64,000 nt of DNA from Actinocatenispora rupis. Lineage in GTDB: Bacteria > Actinomycetota > Actinomycetes > Mycobacteriales > Micromonosporaceae. The notes under the pieces are model-generated. The model was not told the DNA's origin, did not search any database, and was given only the letters and a program-made list of their open reading frames with translations. Position numbers and translations under genes: made by a program. The number at the start of each line of letters is the position of its first letter. Within the stretch, counting starts at the first letter, position 1. Where the stretch lies: the NCBI RefSeq assembly GCF_016861975.1, contig NZ_BOMB01000001.1, positions 186,001 to 250,000 on the forward strand, read 5' to 3'. Below, in pieces: positions 27,743 to 35,558 of this stretch.

Positions 27743-28504
27743 GTGGGTGTCGCGGTACGCGTGATTCCGTGCCTGGACGTGGCGGACGGCCGGGTTGTGA
27801 AGGGCGTCAACTTCACCGATCTGCGGGACGCGGGCGACCCGGTCGAGCTGGCCGCGGCGTACGACGCGGCGGGCGCGGACGAGCTGACGTTCCTGGACGT
27901 GACGGCGTCGGCGGAGGACCGGTCGACGATGTTCGACGTGGTCCGGCGTACCGCGGAGAGCGTGTTCATTCCGCTGACCGTCGGCGGCGGCGTACGCAGC
28001 GTCGAGGACGTGGACGAGTTGCTGCGTGCCGGCGCCGACAAGATCGGCGTGAACACGGCGGCGGTGGCGCGCCCGGAGCTGATCGGCGAGGTGGCGGAGC
28101 AGTTCGGCCGGCAGGTACTGGTGTTGTCGGTCGACGCGCGCCGCAGCCGCGACACGCCCAGCGGGTACGAGGTGACGACGCACGGCGGTCGGCGCGGCAC
28201 CGGCCTGGACGCGATCGACTGGGCGGTCCGGGCGGCCGATCTCGGCGCCGGTGAGATCCTGCTGAACTCGATGGACGCGGACGGCACCCGCGACGGCTTC
28301 GACCTGGCCATGATCGCCGCGGTCCGTGCGGTGGTCGACGTACCGGTGGTCGCGAGCGGCGGCGCCGGTAGCGCCGCCGACTTCCCGCCCGCCGTCACCG
28401 CCGGCGCCGACGCCGTCCTGGCCGCGAGCATCTTCCACTTCGGCGACGTACGCATCAGCGAGGTCAAGGAAGCCCTGGCCGAAGCCGGCCACCCCGTCCG
28501 CTGA
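27743..28504 (+). CDS. hisF: imidazole glycerol phosphate synthase, cyclase subunit
   Basis: This TIM-barrel cyclase works with HisH to make IGP and AICAR. It has 253 residues. Catalytic Asp12 lies in [17 protein letters not shown], and the second Asp in [28 protein letters not shown] and VASGGAGS bind phosphate. GTG 27743 is one base after the hisA stop, with GGAGGG five bases upstream; an upstream in-frame extension into hisA is ignored. It ends the his operon. The usual hisI neighbour is 12.6 kb away. Confidence 0.96.
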   Translation: MGVAVRVIPCLDVADGRVVKGVNFTDLRDAGDPVELAAAYDAAGADELTFLDVTASAEDRSTMFDVVRRTAESVFIPLTVGGGVRSVEDVDELLRAGADKIGVNTAAVARPELIGEVAEQFGRQVLVLSVDARRSRDTPSGYEVTTHGGRRGTGLDAIDWAVRAADLGAGEILLNSMDADGTRDGFDLAMIAAVRAVVDVPVVASGGAGSAADFPPAVTAGADAVLAASIFHFGDVRISEVKEALAEAGHPVR

Positions 28505-28517
28505 CATCGGCTCCGAA

Positions 28518-28543
28518 GTCTCCCACCGGTGATGTGGGGAGAC
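28518..28543 (+). terminator. hairpin after hisF (convergent with the SDR gene)
   Basis: GTCTCCCAC (28518-28526) pairs with GTGGGGAGAC (28534-28543) with one bulged base and a seven-base loop, fourteen bases after the hisF stop. It probably ends the his operon. Confidence 0.55.
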
Positions 28544-28556
28544 AGAAGCGAGCCGA

Positions 28557-28634
28557 GCCTGGTTTGTCTGCTGGCAAGCCGAGCCGCGTCAGCCACAAGG
28601 TCGGGATCGGCGCAGTCCAGCGGGCAAACCAGGC
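28557..28634 (+). other. long-range 18-bp RNA-type hairpin between hisF and the SDR gene
   Basis: Arms 28557-28574 and 28617-28634 pair over 18 bases as RNA: ten perfect outer pairs (GCCTGGTTTG/CAAACCAGGC) and eight inner pairs including two G-U. They enclose 42 bases, including a second copy of AGCCGAGCC from the 5' flank. It may be a bidirectional 3'-end structure or a structured RNA. The two G-U pairs favour the plus-strand transcript. Confidence 0.5.
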
Positions 28635-28647
28635 CGGCGCAGCGACC

Positions 28648-29430
28648 CTAACGCTTACGGAGGCGGAGGGAGGTCCAGCTGGCGTCGGCACTCCAGCCGC
28701 CGTCCACGGGCAGGGCGGCGCCGTTGATGAAGCCGGACCGTTCGGGGTCGGCGAGGAACGCGACGGCGGAGGCGATGTCGCCGGGCGCGGCGAACCGGCC
28801 CATGGGTACCTGGTCGACGATGTCGTCGTCGGTGTAGCCGCCGGACGCCTGGTCGGCGGCGTCCATCTCGGTCTTGACCCAGCCGGGGCAGACGGCGTTG
28901 ACGCGGACGCCGCGCCCGCCCCATTCGCCGGCGAGCGTACGGGTGAGGCCGACGAGCCCGTGCTTGGACGCGTTGTACGCGGCGCGGTCGGAGACGCCGC
29001 GCAGTCCCGCGATGGACGCGACGTTGACGATGGCGCCGCGGCCGGCGGCGAGCATCCGGCCGCCGAACGCCCGGCACAGCAGGAACGGCCCGGTCAGGTT
29101 GACGTCGAGGACGCGGCGCCACTCGGCGGCGGTGGTCTCTTCGGCGGGCCGGAGCAGCGAGACGCCGGCGTTGTTGACGAGCACGTCGACGCGGCCGTAC
29201 AGGTCGTCGACGCGGGCGGCGAGTGCGTCGACGACGGCGTCGTCGGACACGTCACCGGTGACGGTCACCGCCTCGGCACCGCGCCCGCGTACGGCGGCGA
29301 ACGTGTCGGTGGCTTCGCGCAGGTCGGCCAGTACGAGGGCGTAGTTCTCGGCGGCGAGCCGTTCGGCGATCTGCCGGCCGATGCCCTGCGCGGCGCCGGT
29401 CACGACCGCCACTCCCCGGGGGTTCGTCAT
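28648..29430 (-). CDS. SDR family oxidoreductase
   Basis: This classical short-chain dehydrogenase has 260 residues. The cofactor loop TGAAQGIG is near residue 11, NNAG near 88, the catalytic Ser in VASIAGLRG, and the YNASK dyad. LADLR after beta-2 suggests NAD preference. PVDGGWSAD is the usual SDR C-terminal motif. The substrate is unknown. Start ATG at 29430. It opens the accessory block that separates hisF from hisI and converges on hisF. Confidence 0.9.
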   Translation of the reverse strand: MTNPRGVAVVTGAAQGIGRQIAERLAAENYALVLADLREATDTFAAVRGRGAEAVTVTGDVSDDAVVDALAARVDDLYGRVDVLVNNAGVSLLRPAEETTAAEWRRVLDVNLTGPFLLCRAFGGRMLAAGRGAIVNVASIAGLRGVSDRAAYNASKHGLVGLTRTLAGEWGGRGVRVNAVCPGWVKTEMDAADQASGGYTDDDIVDQVPMGRFAAPGDIASAVAFLADPERSGFINGAALPVDGGWSADASWTSLRLRKR

Positions 29431-29452
29431 GTCCGCACCCTAGCCAGGACGC

Positions 29453-29866
29453 TCAGGGGTGCATCCGGGCGCCCTTGACGACCTTGTCGACGGCGTTGCG
29501 CGGGCCGTACACGGCGAGTCCGACGAGGTCGAGCGACCCGCCCGGTACGGCCCGGACGGCGGCGCGGTTGTCGTCGTCGTTGCCGGTGGCGAACAGGTCG
29601 GCCGTGAACACGGCCGGGGTCAGCGACCGGGCGAGGGCGCGGCCGTGCGCGGCGGTCAGCGTCTCCTTGCTGCCCTCGAAGACGAGTACGGGCTGGCGGA
29701 ACATTGCGAGGTAGCCGGTGCCGTCGGCGTCCTCGTACGGTGCGCCGACGATCTCGGGGTGCGCCGTACCGAGTCCGCTGACGAGGAACGCGGTGACGTT
29801 GAGGCGCTGCCAGGCGGCCAGGTCGTCGCGCAGGAGTACGGCGATCTTGGTGTCGAAACGGGTCAT
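29453..29866 (-). CDS. DUF2000 family protein
   Basis: It has 137 residues. The N-terminus FDTKIAVLLRDDLAAWQRLNVTAFLVSG and the central PVLVFEGSKETL fit the DUF2000 family, small alpha/beta proteins related to peptidyl-tRNA hydrolase II folds. Biochemical function is unknown. The ATG at 29864-29866 is the start; the longer open frame is antisense to the next gene. It is divergently transcribed from the AraC-type regulator with 48 bases between starts, a pairing common for DUF2000 genes. Confidence 0.82.
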   Translation of the reverse strand: MTRFDTKIAVLLRDDLAAWQRLNVTAFLVSGLGTAHPEIVGAPYEDADGTGYLAMFRQPVLVFEGSKETLTAAHGRALARSLTPAVFTADLFATGNDDDNRAAVRAVPGGSLDLVGLAVYGPRNAVDKVVKGARMHP

Positions 29867-29902
29867 GACCGAAGCGTCCGCCGGCCGCCCGCCCCGGTCT
29901 TG

Positions 29903-29908
29903 TACGTT
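29903..29908 (+). promoter_or_regulatory. -10 box, leaderless start of the AraC-type gene
   Basis: TACGTT ends six bases before ATG 29915, with no SD. It lies in the 48-base divergent gap with the DUF2000 gene. Confidence 0.4.
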
Positions 29909-29914
29909 CCTTGC

Positions 29915-30709
29915 ATGGTCGCCGAGATCCGCGCCTGGCGGCCCCGGGTGCCGGGTGTCGCCGAGGTGTTCCATGCCCGTTTCACCGAGCACGCGTACCC
30001 GATGCACGTGCACGACACGTGGACGCTGCTGATCGTGGACGCCGGCGCCGTCCGGTACGACCTGGGTCGGCGGGAGCACGGCACCCCGGACGGGACGGTG
30101 ACGCTGTTGCCGCCGCACGTGCCGCACAACGGCGCACCCGCCACCGCGTACGGGTTCCGCAAGCGCGTCGTGTACCTGGAGCCGGACGCGCTGCCGGCGG
30201 GCCTGATCGGGCCGGCGGTGGACGACCCGGACCTGGCCGATCCGCTGCTGCGGCAGCGGATCGGCCAGCTGCACGGGGCGTTCGCGCACGTCGGCGAGGA
30301 GTTGGCGGCAGAGAGCCGGCTGGCGCTGATCGTGGAACGGCTGGGCCGGCACCTGCATCCGCGCGGCACGCTCACCCGACCCGGTGCCGACCGCGGGGTG
30401 GCACGGCGGCTGCGCGACCTGCTCGACGCCCGGGTGGTGCCCGGCGTCACGCTCGCCGAGGCCGCCGCCGTCCTGCACGCGCACCCGACGCACCTGGTAC
30501 GCGCGTTCGGCGCGGAGTACGGGATCGCGCCGCACCGGTACCTGACGACCCGGCGGGTGGACCGGGCGCGCCGGCTGCTGCTCGACGGCGTACCGCCGGC
30601 GCAGGCCGCGGTGGCCGCCGGCTTCGTCGACCAGTCGCACCTGGGCCGGCACTTCACCCGGCTGGTCGGCACCACCCCCGGCCGGTACGCCCGCTCCGGC
30701 GCGGCGTGA
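29915..30709 (+). CDS. AraC family transcriptional regulator
   Basis: It has 264 residues. An N-terminal cupin sensor (AraC_binding type: HAYPMHVHDTWTLLIVDAGAV, then LLPPHVPHNG) precedes a C-terminal double HTH (about 160-260) with TLAEAAAVLHAHPTHLVRAF and AAVAAGFVDQSHLGRHFTRLVGTTPGRY, the family signature. It probably controls the divergent DUF2000 gene. The ligand is unknown. ATG 29915 is chosen because the upstream in-frame extension is antisense to DUF2000. Confidence 0.92.
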   Translation: MVAEIRAWRPRVPGVAEVFHARFTEHAYPMHVHDTWTLLIVDAGAVRYDLGRREHGTPDGTVTLLPPHVPHNGAPATAYGFRKRVVYLEPDALPAGLIGPAVDDPDLADPLLRQRIGQLHGAFAHVGEELAAESRLALIVERLGRHLHPRGTLTRPGADRGVARRLRDLLDARVVPGVTLAEAAAVLHAHPTHLVRAFGAEYGIAPHRYLTTRRVDRARRLLLDGVPPAQAAVAAGFVDQSHLGRHFTRLVGTTPGRYARSGAA

Positions 30710-30713
30710 CGGG

Positions 30714-31388
30714 TCAGGCCGGTTCCGGGGCGGGTGTCGCGGCGGGGCCCGGACGGACGGTGCAGAGCGGGATCAGTACGTGCGCGAGCGGCCCGATGGC
30801 CACGGCGTACAGGATGGTGCCGAAGCCGACCTGGCCGCCGAGCAGGAACCCGGCGGCGACGACGGCCAGCTCGATACCGGTGCGTACCACCCGGATCGAG
30901 TGGCCGCGGGCGGCGAGCCCGGTCATCAGGCCGTCGCGCGGGCCGGGGCCGAACCGGGCACCGATGTACAGGCCGGTGGCGAGGCCGTTGAGGGCGATGC
31001 TGGCGAGCAGCATCACCCACCGTGCCCACAGCGGTCCCGGCGCCGGTACGACGTGCAGGGTGGCGTCGAGGGACAGGCCGACGAGGATCACGTTGCTGAC
31101 GGTGCCGAGGCCGGGGCGCTGCCGCAGCGGGATCCAGGCGAGCAGGACGAGGACGCCGACGGCGATGACGAGCCAGCCGAGCGGCAGTCCGAGGCGCTTG
31201 GCGAGGCCCTGGTGGAACACGTCCCACGGGTCGAGGCCGAGCCGGGCCCGGACCATGAGCGCCGCGCTGGCGCCGTAGCAGATCAGGCCGATGTAGAGCT
31301 GGCCGATCCGGCGGGGGAGCCGCCGACCGCGGGCGGCCCGCGGTGCCGTGGTGAGACGGGCCGGTAACCCGGCCAGGTCGATACGCAT
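30714..31388 (-). CDS. YczE/YyaS/YitT family membrane protein
   Basis: It has 224 residues and about five transmembrane segments starting at IGQLYIGLICYGASAALMV. The family motif GLDPWDVFHQGLA occurs after TM1, and RFGPGPRDGLMTGL repeats it in the second half. The function of YczE proteins is unsettled. They are often controlled by a divergent MocR-type regulator (YczR), as here. The start ATG is at 31388, with a GAGACT -10-like box seven bases upstream on the minus strand. It converges with the AraC gene. Confidence 0.85.
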   Translation of the reverse strand: MRIDLAGLPARLTTAPRAARGRRLPRRIGQLYIGLICYGASAALMVRARLGLDPWDVFHQGLAKRLGLPLGWLVIAVGVLVLLAWIPLRQRPGLGTVSNVILVGLSLDATLHVVPAPGPLWARWVMLLASIALNGLATGLYIGARFGPGPRDGLMTGLAARGHSIRVVRTGIELAVVAAGFLLGGQVGFGTILYAVAIGPLAHVLIPLCTVRPGPAATPAPEPA

Positions 31389-31391
31389 GGC

Positions 31392-31446
31392 GGCCAGTCT
31401 CGCAGGCCAATTCCGCTACTGGAAAGGGCCAATGTTGCCGTACTGG
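31392..31446 (+). promoter_or_regulatory. direct repeats in the yczE/MocR divergent promoter (candidate operator)
   Basis: GGCCAAT is repeated at 31405 and 31427, with a variant GGCCAGT at 31392. TACTGG follows two of them, at 31417 and 31441. The units GGCCAAT-n5-TACTGG and GGCCAAT-n7-TACTGG fill the 81-base divergent gap. MocR-family proteins typically bind paired direct repeats, so this is a good operator candidate. Confidence 0.55.
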
Positions 31447-31469
31447 CATCGTTGTGCTGGGGTAGTGGC

Positions 31470-32921
31470 ATGGAACCGGTGCAGCGGCTGAGTGCCGTCA
31501 CGTTCGCGCGCAAGCTCGGCGACTGGCGCCGCGCGGGCCGGGTCGCCGGCGGCTCGGACTACACCGCGCTCGCCGCCGCGGTCCGCGGCCTGATCCGCGA
31601 CGGCCGCCTCGGCCTGTCCGTACGGTTGCCCGCGGAGCGGGTGCTCGCCGACGAGCTCGGCGCCAGCCGTACCACCGTGTCCGCGGCGTACCGGCTGCTG
31701 CGGGAGCAGGGGTACCTGCGCAGCCGGCGCGGCGCGGGCAGCGACACCGCCCTGCCGGAGGGGCACCGGATGTCCACCACCGGCATGTGGGCGCCCGACG
31801 ACGACGTGCTGCTCGACCTGAGCTGCGCGGCGCCGCCGGCCCCGGCCGAGCTGGGCGCCGCCGCCCGCTGCGCCGCCGAGGACCTCCCGCGGTACGCCTC
31901 GGCCCACGGGTACCACCCGAGCGGGGTGCCGGCGCTGCGTGCCGCCGTCGCCGATCTTTACACCCGCCGCGGGGTGCCGACCAGCCCCGCCGAGATCCTC
32001 GTCACCAGCGGCGCGCAGCAGGCGTTCGACCTGGCGTTGCGGCTGCTCGTGGCGCCGGGGGAGCGGATCCTCGTCGAGTCCCCCAGCTACCCGAACGCGC
32101 TCGCCGCGCTCGGCCACGCCCGTGCCCGCGTCGAGACCCTCGGCGTCGGCCCGGACGGCTGGGACACCGAACCCGTGCTGCGTACGCTTGCCGCCGGCCG
32201 GTTCCGCCTCGGCTACCTGATCCCCGACTTCCAGAACCCGACCGGCCTGCTCATGCCGTACGAGACGCGCGCGTCGCTCGCCGCCGCCGCGTACGCCGGG
32301 GGCACGACGCTGGTCGCGGACGAGACGTTCACCGACATCTGGCTGGACGGCGAGCCGGCCCCGCCGATGGCCGCCGCGGACCGGCACCGGCGCGTCGTCA
32401 CCGTCGGCGGCATGAGCAAGTCGTACTGGGGCGGCCTGCGGGTCGGCTGGCTGCGGGCGGCCCCGGCGCTGGTGCAACGCCTCGCCGCGGTACGCGCCGC
32501 GGTCGACATGGGCGGTGCCGTCCTCGACCAGCTCGTCACGCTCAACCTGCTGGCCAAGGCGGACACCATCCTGCCGGCCCGCCGGGCGATGCTGCGCGCC
32601 CAGCGGGACGCGCTGGTCGCCGCGCTGCGCGAGCACCTGCCCGAGTGGCGCTTCGCCGTACCGGCGGGCGGGATCAGCCTGTGGGTCGAGCTCGACGCCC
32701 CGGTCGCGAGCGCGCTCGCCCGCGCCGCCGAGGCCTACGGGGTACGGCTCGCGCCGGGTCCACGGTTCGGTGCGGAGGGCACGTTCGAACGTTTCGTCCG
32801 CCTGCCGTACGCGCGCTCCGCCGACGAACTGACCGAGGCCGTACGCCGGATCGCGGCCGCCCGCGCCGACCTCGACGCCGTACCGACCGGGCGGCTCGTC
32901 CCGCCCGCGGTGGTCGCCTGA
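31470..32921 (+). CDS. MocR-type regulator (GntR HTH fused to aminotransferase fold), YczR-like
   Basis: It has 483 residues. An N-terminal GntR winged helix (about 30-100: ALAAAVRGLIRDGRLGLSVRLPAERVLADELGASRTTVSAAYRLL) is joined to a fold-type I PLP domain. The PLP region has TSGAQQAFDLALRLL, PDFQNPTG and the Schiff-base motif GGMSKSYWGGLRVGW. MocR proteins use PLP as a sensor and usually have no transaminase activity. The divergent YczE gene points to the YczR subgroup. ATG 31470 is the likely start; TTG 31452 is in frame. Confidence 0.92.
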   Translation: MEPVQRLSAVTFARKLGDWRRAGRVAGGSDYTALAAAVRGLIRDGRLGLSVRLPAERVLADELGASRTTVSAAYRLLREQGYLRSRRGAGSDTALPEGHRMSTTGMWAPDDDVLLDLSCAAPPAPAELGAAARCAAEDLPRYASAHGYHPSGVPALRAAVADLYTRRGVPTSPAEILVTSGAQQAFDLALRLLVAPGERILVESPSYPNALAALGHARARVETLGVGPDGWDTEPVLRTLAAGRFRLGYLIPDFQNPTGLLMPYETRASLAAAAYAGGTTLVADETFTDIWLDGEPAPPMAAADRHRRVVTVGGMSKSYWGGLRVGWLRAAPALVQRLAAVRAAVDMGGAVLDQLVTLNLLAKADTILPARRAMLRAQRDALVAALREHLPEWRFAVPAGGISLWVELDAPVASALARAAEAYGVRLAPGPRFGAEGTFERFVRLPYARSADELTEAVRRIAAARADLDAVPTGRLVPPAVVA

Positions 32922-32956
32922 CGCGGCACCCGCCGGCCACCGCGCCGCGACGAGGT

Positions 32957-33045
32957 CTCACCTGCCGCGGTCACGCGCGGCCGGGGCGACGCCTCACCTG
33001 CCGCGGTCACGCGCGGCCGGGTCGAACGCCTCACATGCCGAGGTT
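32957..33045 (+). repeat. 36-bp tandem repeat, about 2.4 copies
   Basis: Units start at 32957, 32993 and 33030 with CTCACCTGCCGCGG or a close copy. The first two share about 29 identical bases (through CGCGGCCGGG); the third is partial. The array fills the convergent gap between the MocR gene and the TIGR03085 gene and runs into the latter's last codons. Confidence 0.8.
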
Positions 33046-33657
33046 TGCCCCGCGGAGCGCCTCGATCGACTCCTCCGGCCCCTGCGCGTCGAGCCTGGTG
33101 GCGGCCTGCCGGCCGCTCACGAACAGCAGCAGCTCGCTCGGCGGGCCGGTCAGGTGCACGTGCGCGCCGGAGCCGGCGGAACGCTCCCCGTACCCGGGGG
33201 CGACGAGGGTGACGCGGACCGGCATCCGCCGCAGCCGGGCCGAGGCCAGCAGCGACACCCGGCGCCAGAGCACCCGCTCCAGGTCCGCGGGCAGCTCCCG
33301 GGGCTCCCACCCGCTCCGGCACCGTCGTACGTCCTCGTGGTGCACGTACATCTCGACGGTGTTGATCAGCTCGTCGGTGAGCGGGTTGGACAGCGGGCTC
33401 CACCACGGCGGGGCGGCCAGCTCGTCGACCAGCTCGGCGAAGTCACGCCCCGCGTACGCCCGGCGGACCTTCTCGGTGAGGCCGGCGAGCGGGCGCACCA
33501 CGATGCCGACCGCCGAGTACGTGCGGCGCTCGCGGGCGAGCAGGTGCGCCGTGAGGTCCCGGGCGGTCCAGCCGTCGCAGAGCGTCGGCGCGTCGGGGCC
33601 GGTCTCGCGGAGCAGGTCGACCAGTGCCAGCCGCTCACGGTGCGCGTATGCCGTCAC
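33031..33657 (-). CDS. TIGR03085 family protein (DinB/mycothiol-dependent maleylpyruvate isomerase-like)
   Basis: It has 208 residues. The N-terminal four-helix DinB-like fold starts RERLALVDLLRETGPDAPTLCDGWTARDLTAHLLARE, the signature of the mycothiol-dependent isomerase superfamily. VEMYVHHEDVRRC supplies further metal-ligand histidines. The C-terminal 80 residues form an SCP2-like sheet domain. Function of this subfamily is unknown; mycothiol use is an inference from relatives. GTG 33657 is preceded by TACGAT six bases away, suggesting a leaderless message. The last codons lie in a 36-bp repeat. Confidence 0.85.
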   Translation of the reverse strand: MTAYAHRERLALVDLLRETGPDAPTLCDGWTARDLTAHLLARERRTYSAVGIVVRPLAGLTEKVRRAYAGRDFAELVDELAAPPWWSPLSNPLTDELINTVEMYVHHEDVRRCRSGWEPRELPADLERVLWRRVSLLASARLRRMPVRVTLVAPGYGERSAGSGAHVHLTGPPSELLLFVSGRQAATRLDAQGPEESIEALRGANLGM

Positions 33658-33663
33658 CCCGAC

Positions 33664-33669
33664 ATCGTA
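33664..33669 (-). promoter_or_regulatory. -10 box, leaderless start of the TIGR03085 gene
   Basis: Minus-strand TACGAT ends six bases before GTG 33657. No SD is seen. Confidence 0.45.
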
Positions 33670-33785
33670 AGGTCCGGCGCCGGCGGCCGTGATCTAGCTC
33701 GCGCGCCCGGCCGGAATGTCACAGGCGTGGGAAAGACTGTAACGACCGGACGGCCCGGACGCGGCCGACACGAGAGGGGTACGCG

Positions 33786-35558
33786 GTGTACGGGGGCGGG
33801 GTGCTGGGACGCGGGTTGCGGGTGCTGGGCCGGGCGATCCGCGACGAGCCGGTGACCTTCGCCGTCGGTGCGCTGGGCAGCGTGCTGTTCGCGCTGATGA
33901 CGGTGGCGAGCGCGAAGGTGATCGGCGCGGTCGTCGGGTCGGTCGCGGTGCCCGCGATCACCGCCGGCCGGGTCACCGCGGGGGCGCTGGCGCTCGGCGC
34001 GGCGGCGATCCTCGGCGTCAGCCTTCTCAAGATCATCGGCATCTTCGGTCGCCGGCTCGGTGCCGGCGCGATGCAGTACCGGTTGCAGGCGCGGTACCGG
34101 CGCGAGGTGACCGCGCGCTACCTGGACCTGCCCGTGTCGTGGCACCACCGGCACCCGACGGGGTCGCTGCTGTCGGTGGCGAACAACGACGTGGAGAGCG
34201 CGTACATGCCGATCGCGCCGCTGCCGTTCGCGGTCGGCACGGTGACGATGCTGCTCGCCGCGATCGTGTCGTTGCTGGTCACCGACTGGGTGCTGGCGGT
34301 CGTCGGGCTGCTGGTGTTCCCCGCCGTGTTCGCCGTCAACGTCGTCTACTCGCGGCGTTCCGCGCCGTTGCAGGCGCGCGCCCAGCGGCTGCGCGGTGAC
34401 GTCGCCGCGGTGGCGCACGAGAGCTTCGACGGCGCGCTGGTGGTCAAGACCGCGGGTCGGGAGGCGGCCGAGACCGCCCGGTTCGCCGCCGTGTCGGACG
34501 AGCTGCGCGACGCGTCGATCGCCGCCGGCCGGGTGCGCGGGCTGTTCGACCCGCTGATGGACGCGCTGCCCAACCTCGGCACGCTCGCCGTCCTGGTGGT
34601 CGGCGGCATCCGGTTGGCCGGCAACGACATCCAGGTCCAGGACCTCGTCGGTGCGGCGTTCCTGTTCAGCGTGCTGGCGTTCCCGGTGCGCGCGATCGGC
34701 TGGGTGCTGGGCGACCTGCCCCGGTCGGTGGCCGGCTGGGAGCGGGTGCACGGCGTGCTGTCCGCCACCGGCGAGATGCGGTACGGCACAGGTGAGGTGC
34801 CCGGTGCCGGCGCCGTCGCGCTCTCGTTCGACGACGTCACCTTCGCGTACGGGGACGGTGAGCCGGTGCTGCGCGGCGTCACCGTCGACGTACCGGCGGG
34901 GCGGACGGTGGCGGTGGTCGGCGCGACCGGTTCGGGCAAGTCGACGCTGACCGCGCTCGCGGCCCGGCTGGTCGACCCGGGATCCGGCCGGGTGACGCTG
35001 GACGGCGTGGACGTGCGGGAGCTGTCCGCACCGGCGCTCGCCCGTACGGTGGCGTTGGTGTCGCAGGTGCCGTTCGTGTTCGACGACACGGTCGCGGGCA
35101 ACGTCGCGCTGGACCGGGCCCACGTCGGGCCGGACGAGGTGGCCGCGGCACTCGCGCTGGCGCAGGCGGACGGGTTCGTCGGTGCGCTGCCGGACGGCGC
35201 GGACACCCCGGTCGGGGAGCGCGGCACGAGCCTGTCCGGCGGCCAGCGGCAGCGGATCACGCTGGCCCGCGGCCTGGCCGGGCGGCCCCGCCTGCTGGTA
35301 CTGGACGACGCGACGAGCGCGGTCGATCCTCGGGTCGAGTCGGCGATCCTGGCCGGCCTGCGGCGGGCGGCCGGCGCGGACACGACGGTTCTGGTGGTGG
35401 CGTACCGGCGGGCCACGATCGCGCTCGCCGACGAGGTTGTCTACCTGGACGAGGGGCGGGTCGTGGCGCGCGGTCCGCACCAGGAGCTGCTGGCGACCGT
35501 CCCGGGTTACGCCGCGCTCGTCACGGCGTACGAGACGGCCGAGGAGGTGTCGGCGTGA
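33786..35558 (+). CDS. ABC exporter half-transporter, degenerate NBD (heterodimer subunit 1)
   Basis: It has 590 residues: an N-terminal six-helix type IV exporter domain (about 20-320) and a C-terminal ATPase. Walker A GATGSGKS is at 379-386 and the signature LSGGQ at 483-487 is canonical. The Walker B catalytic Glu position is Asp508 (LDDATSAVD), and the H-loop His is replaced by Tyr540 (VVAYRR). Such changes mark the non-hydrolysing site of heterodimeric exporters. The next gene, overlapping by four bases, supplies the complementary half. The substrate is unknown; drug or lipid export is typical. GTG 33786 has GAGAGGGG upstream. Confidence 0.93.
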   Translation: MYGGGVLGRGLRVLGRAIRDEPVTFAVGALGSVLFALMTVASAKVIGAVVGSVAVPAITAGRVTAGALALGAAAILGVSLLKIIGIFGRRLGAGAMQYRLQARYRREVTARYLDLPVSWHHRHPTGSLLSVANNDVESAYMPIAPLPFAVGTVTMLLAAIVSLLVTDWVLAVVGLLVFPAVFAVNVVYSRRSAPLQARAQRLRGDVAAVAHESFDGALVVKTAGREAAETARFAAVSDELRDASIAAGRVRGLFDPLMDALPNLGTLAVLVVGGIRLAGNDIQVQDLVGAAFLFSVLAFPVRAIGWVLGDLPRSVAGWERVHGVLSATGEMRYGTGEVPGAGAVALSFDDVTFAYGDGEPVLRGVTVDVPAGRTVAVVGATGSGKSTLTALAARLVDPGSGRVTLDGVDVRELSAPALARTVALVSQVPFVFDDTVAGNVALDRAHVGPDEVAAALALAQADGFVGALPDGADTPVGERGTSLSGGQRQRITLARGLAGRPRLLVLDDATSAVDPRVESAILAGLRRAAGADTTVLVVAYRRATIALADEVVYLDEGRVVARGPHQELLATVPGYAALVTAYETAEEVSA

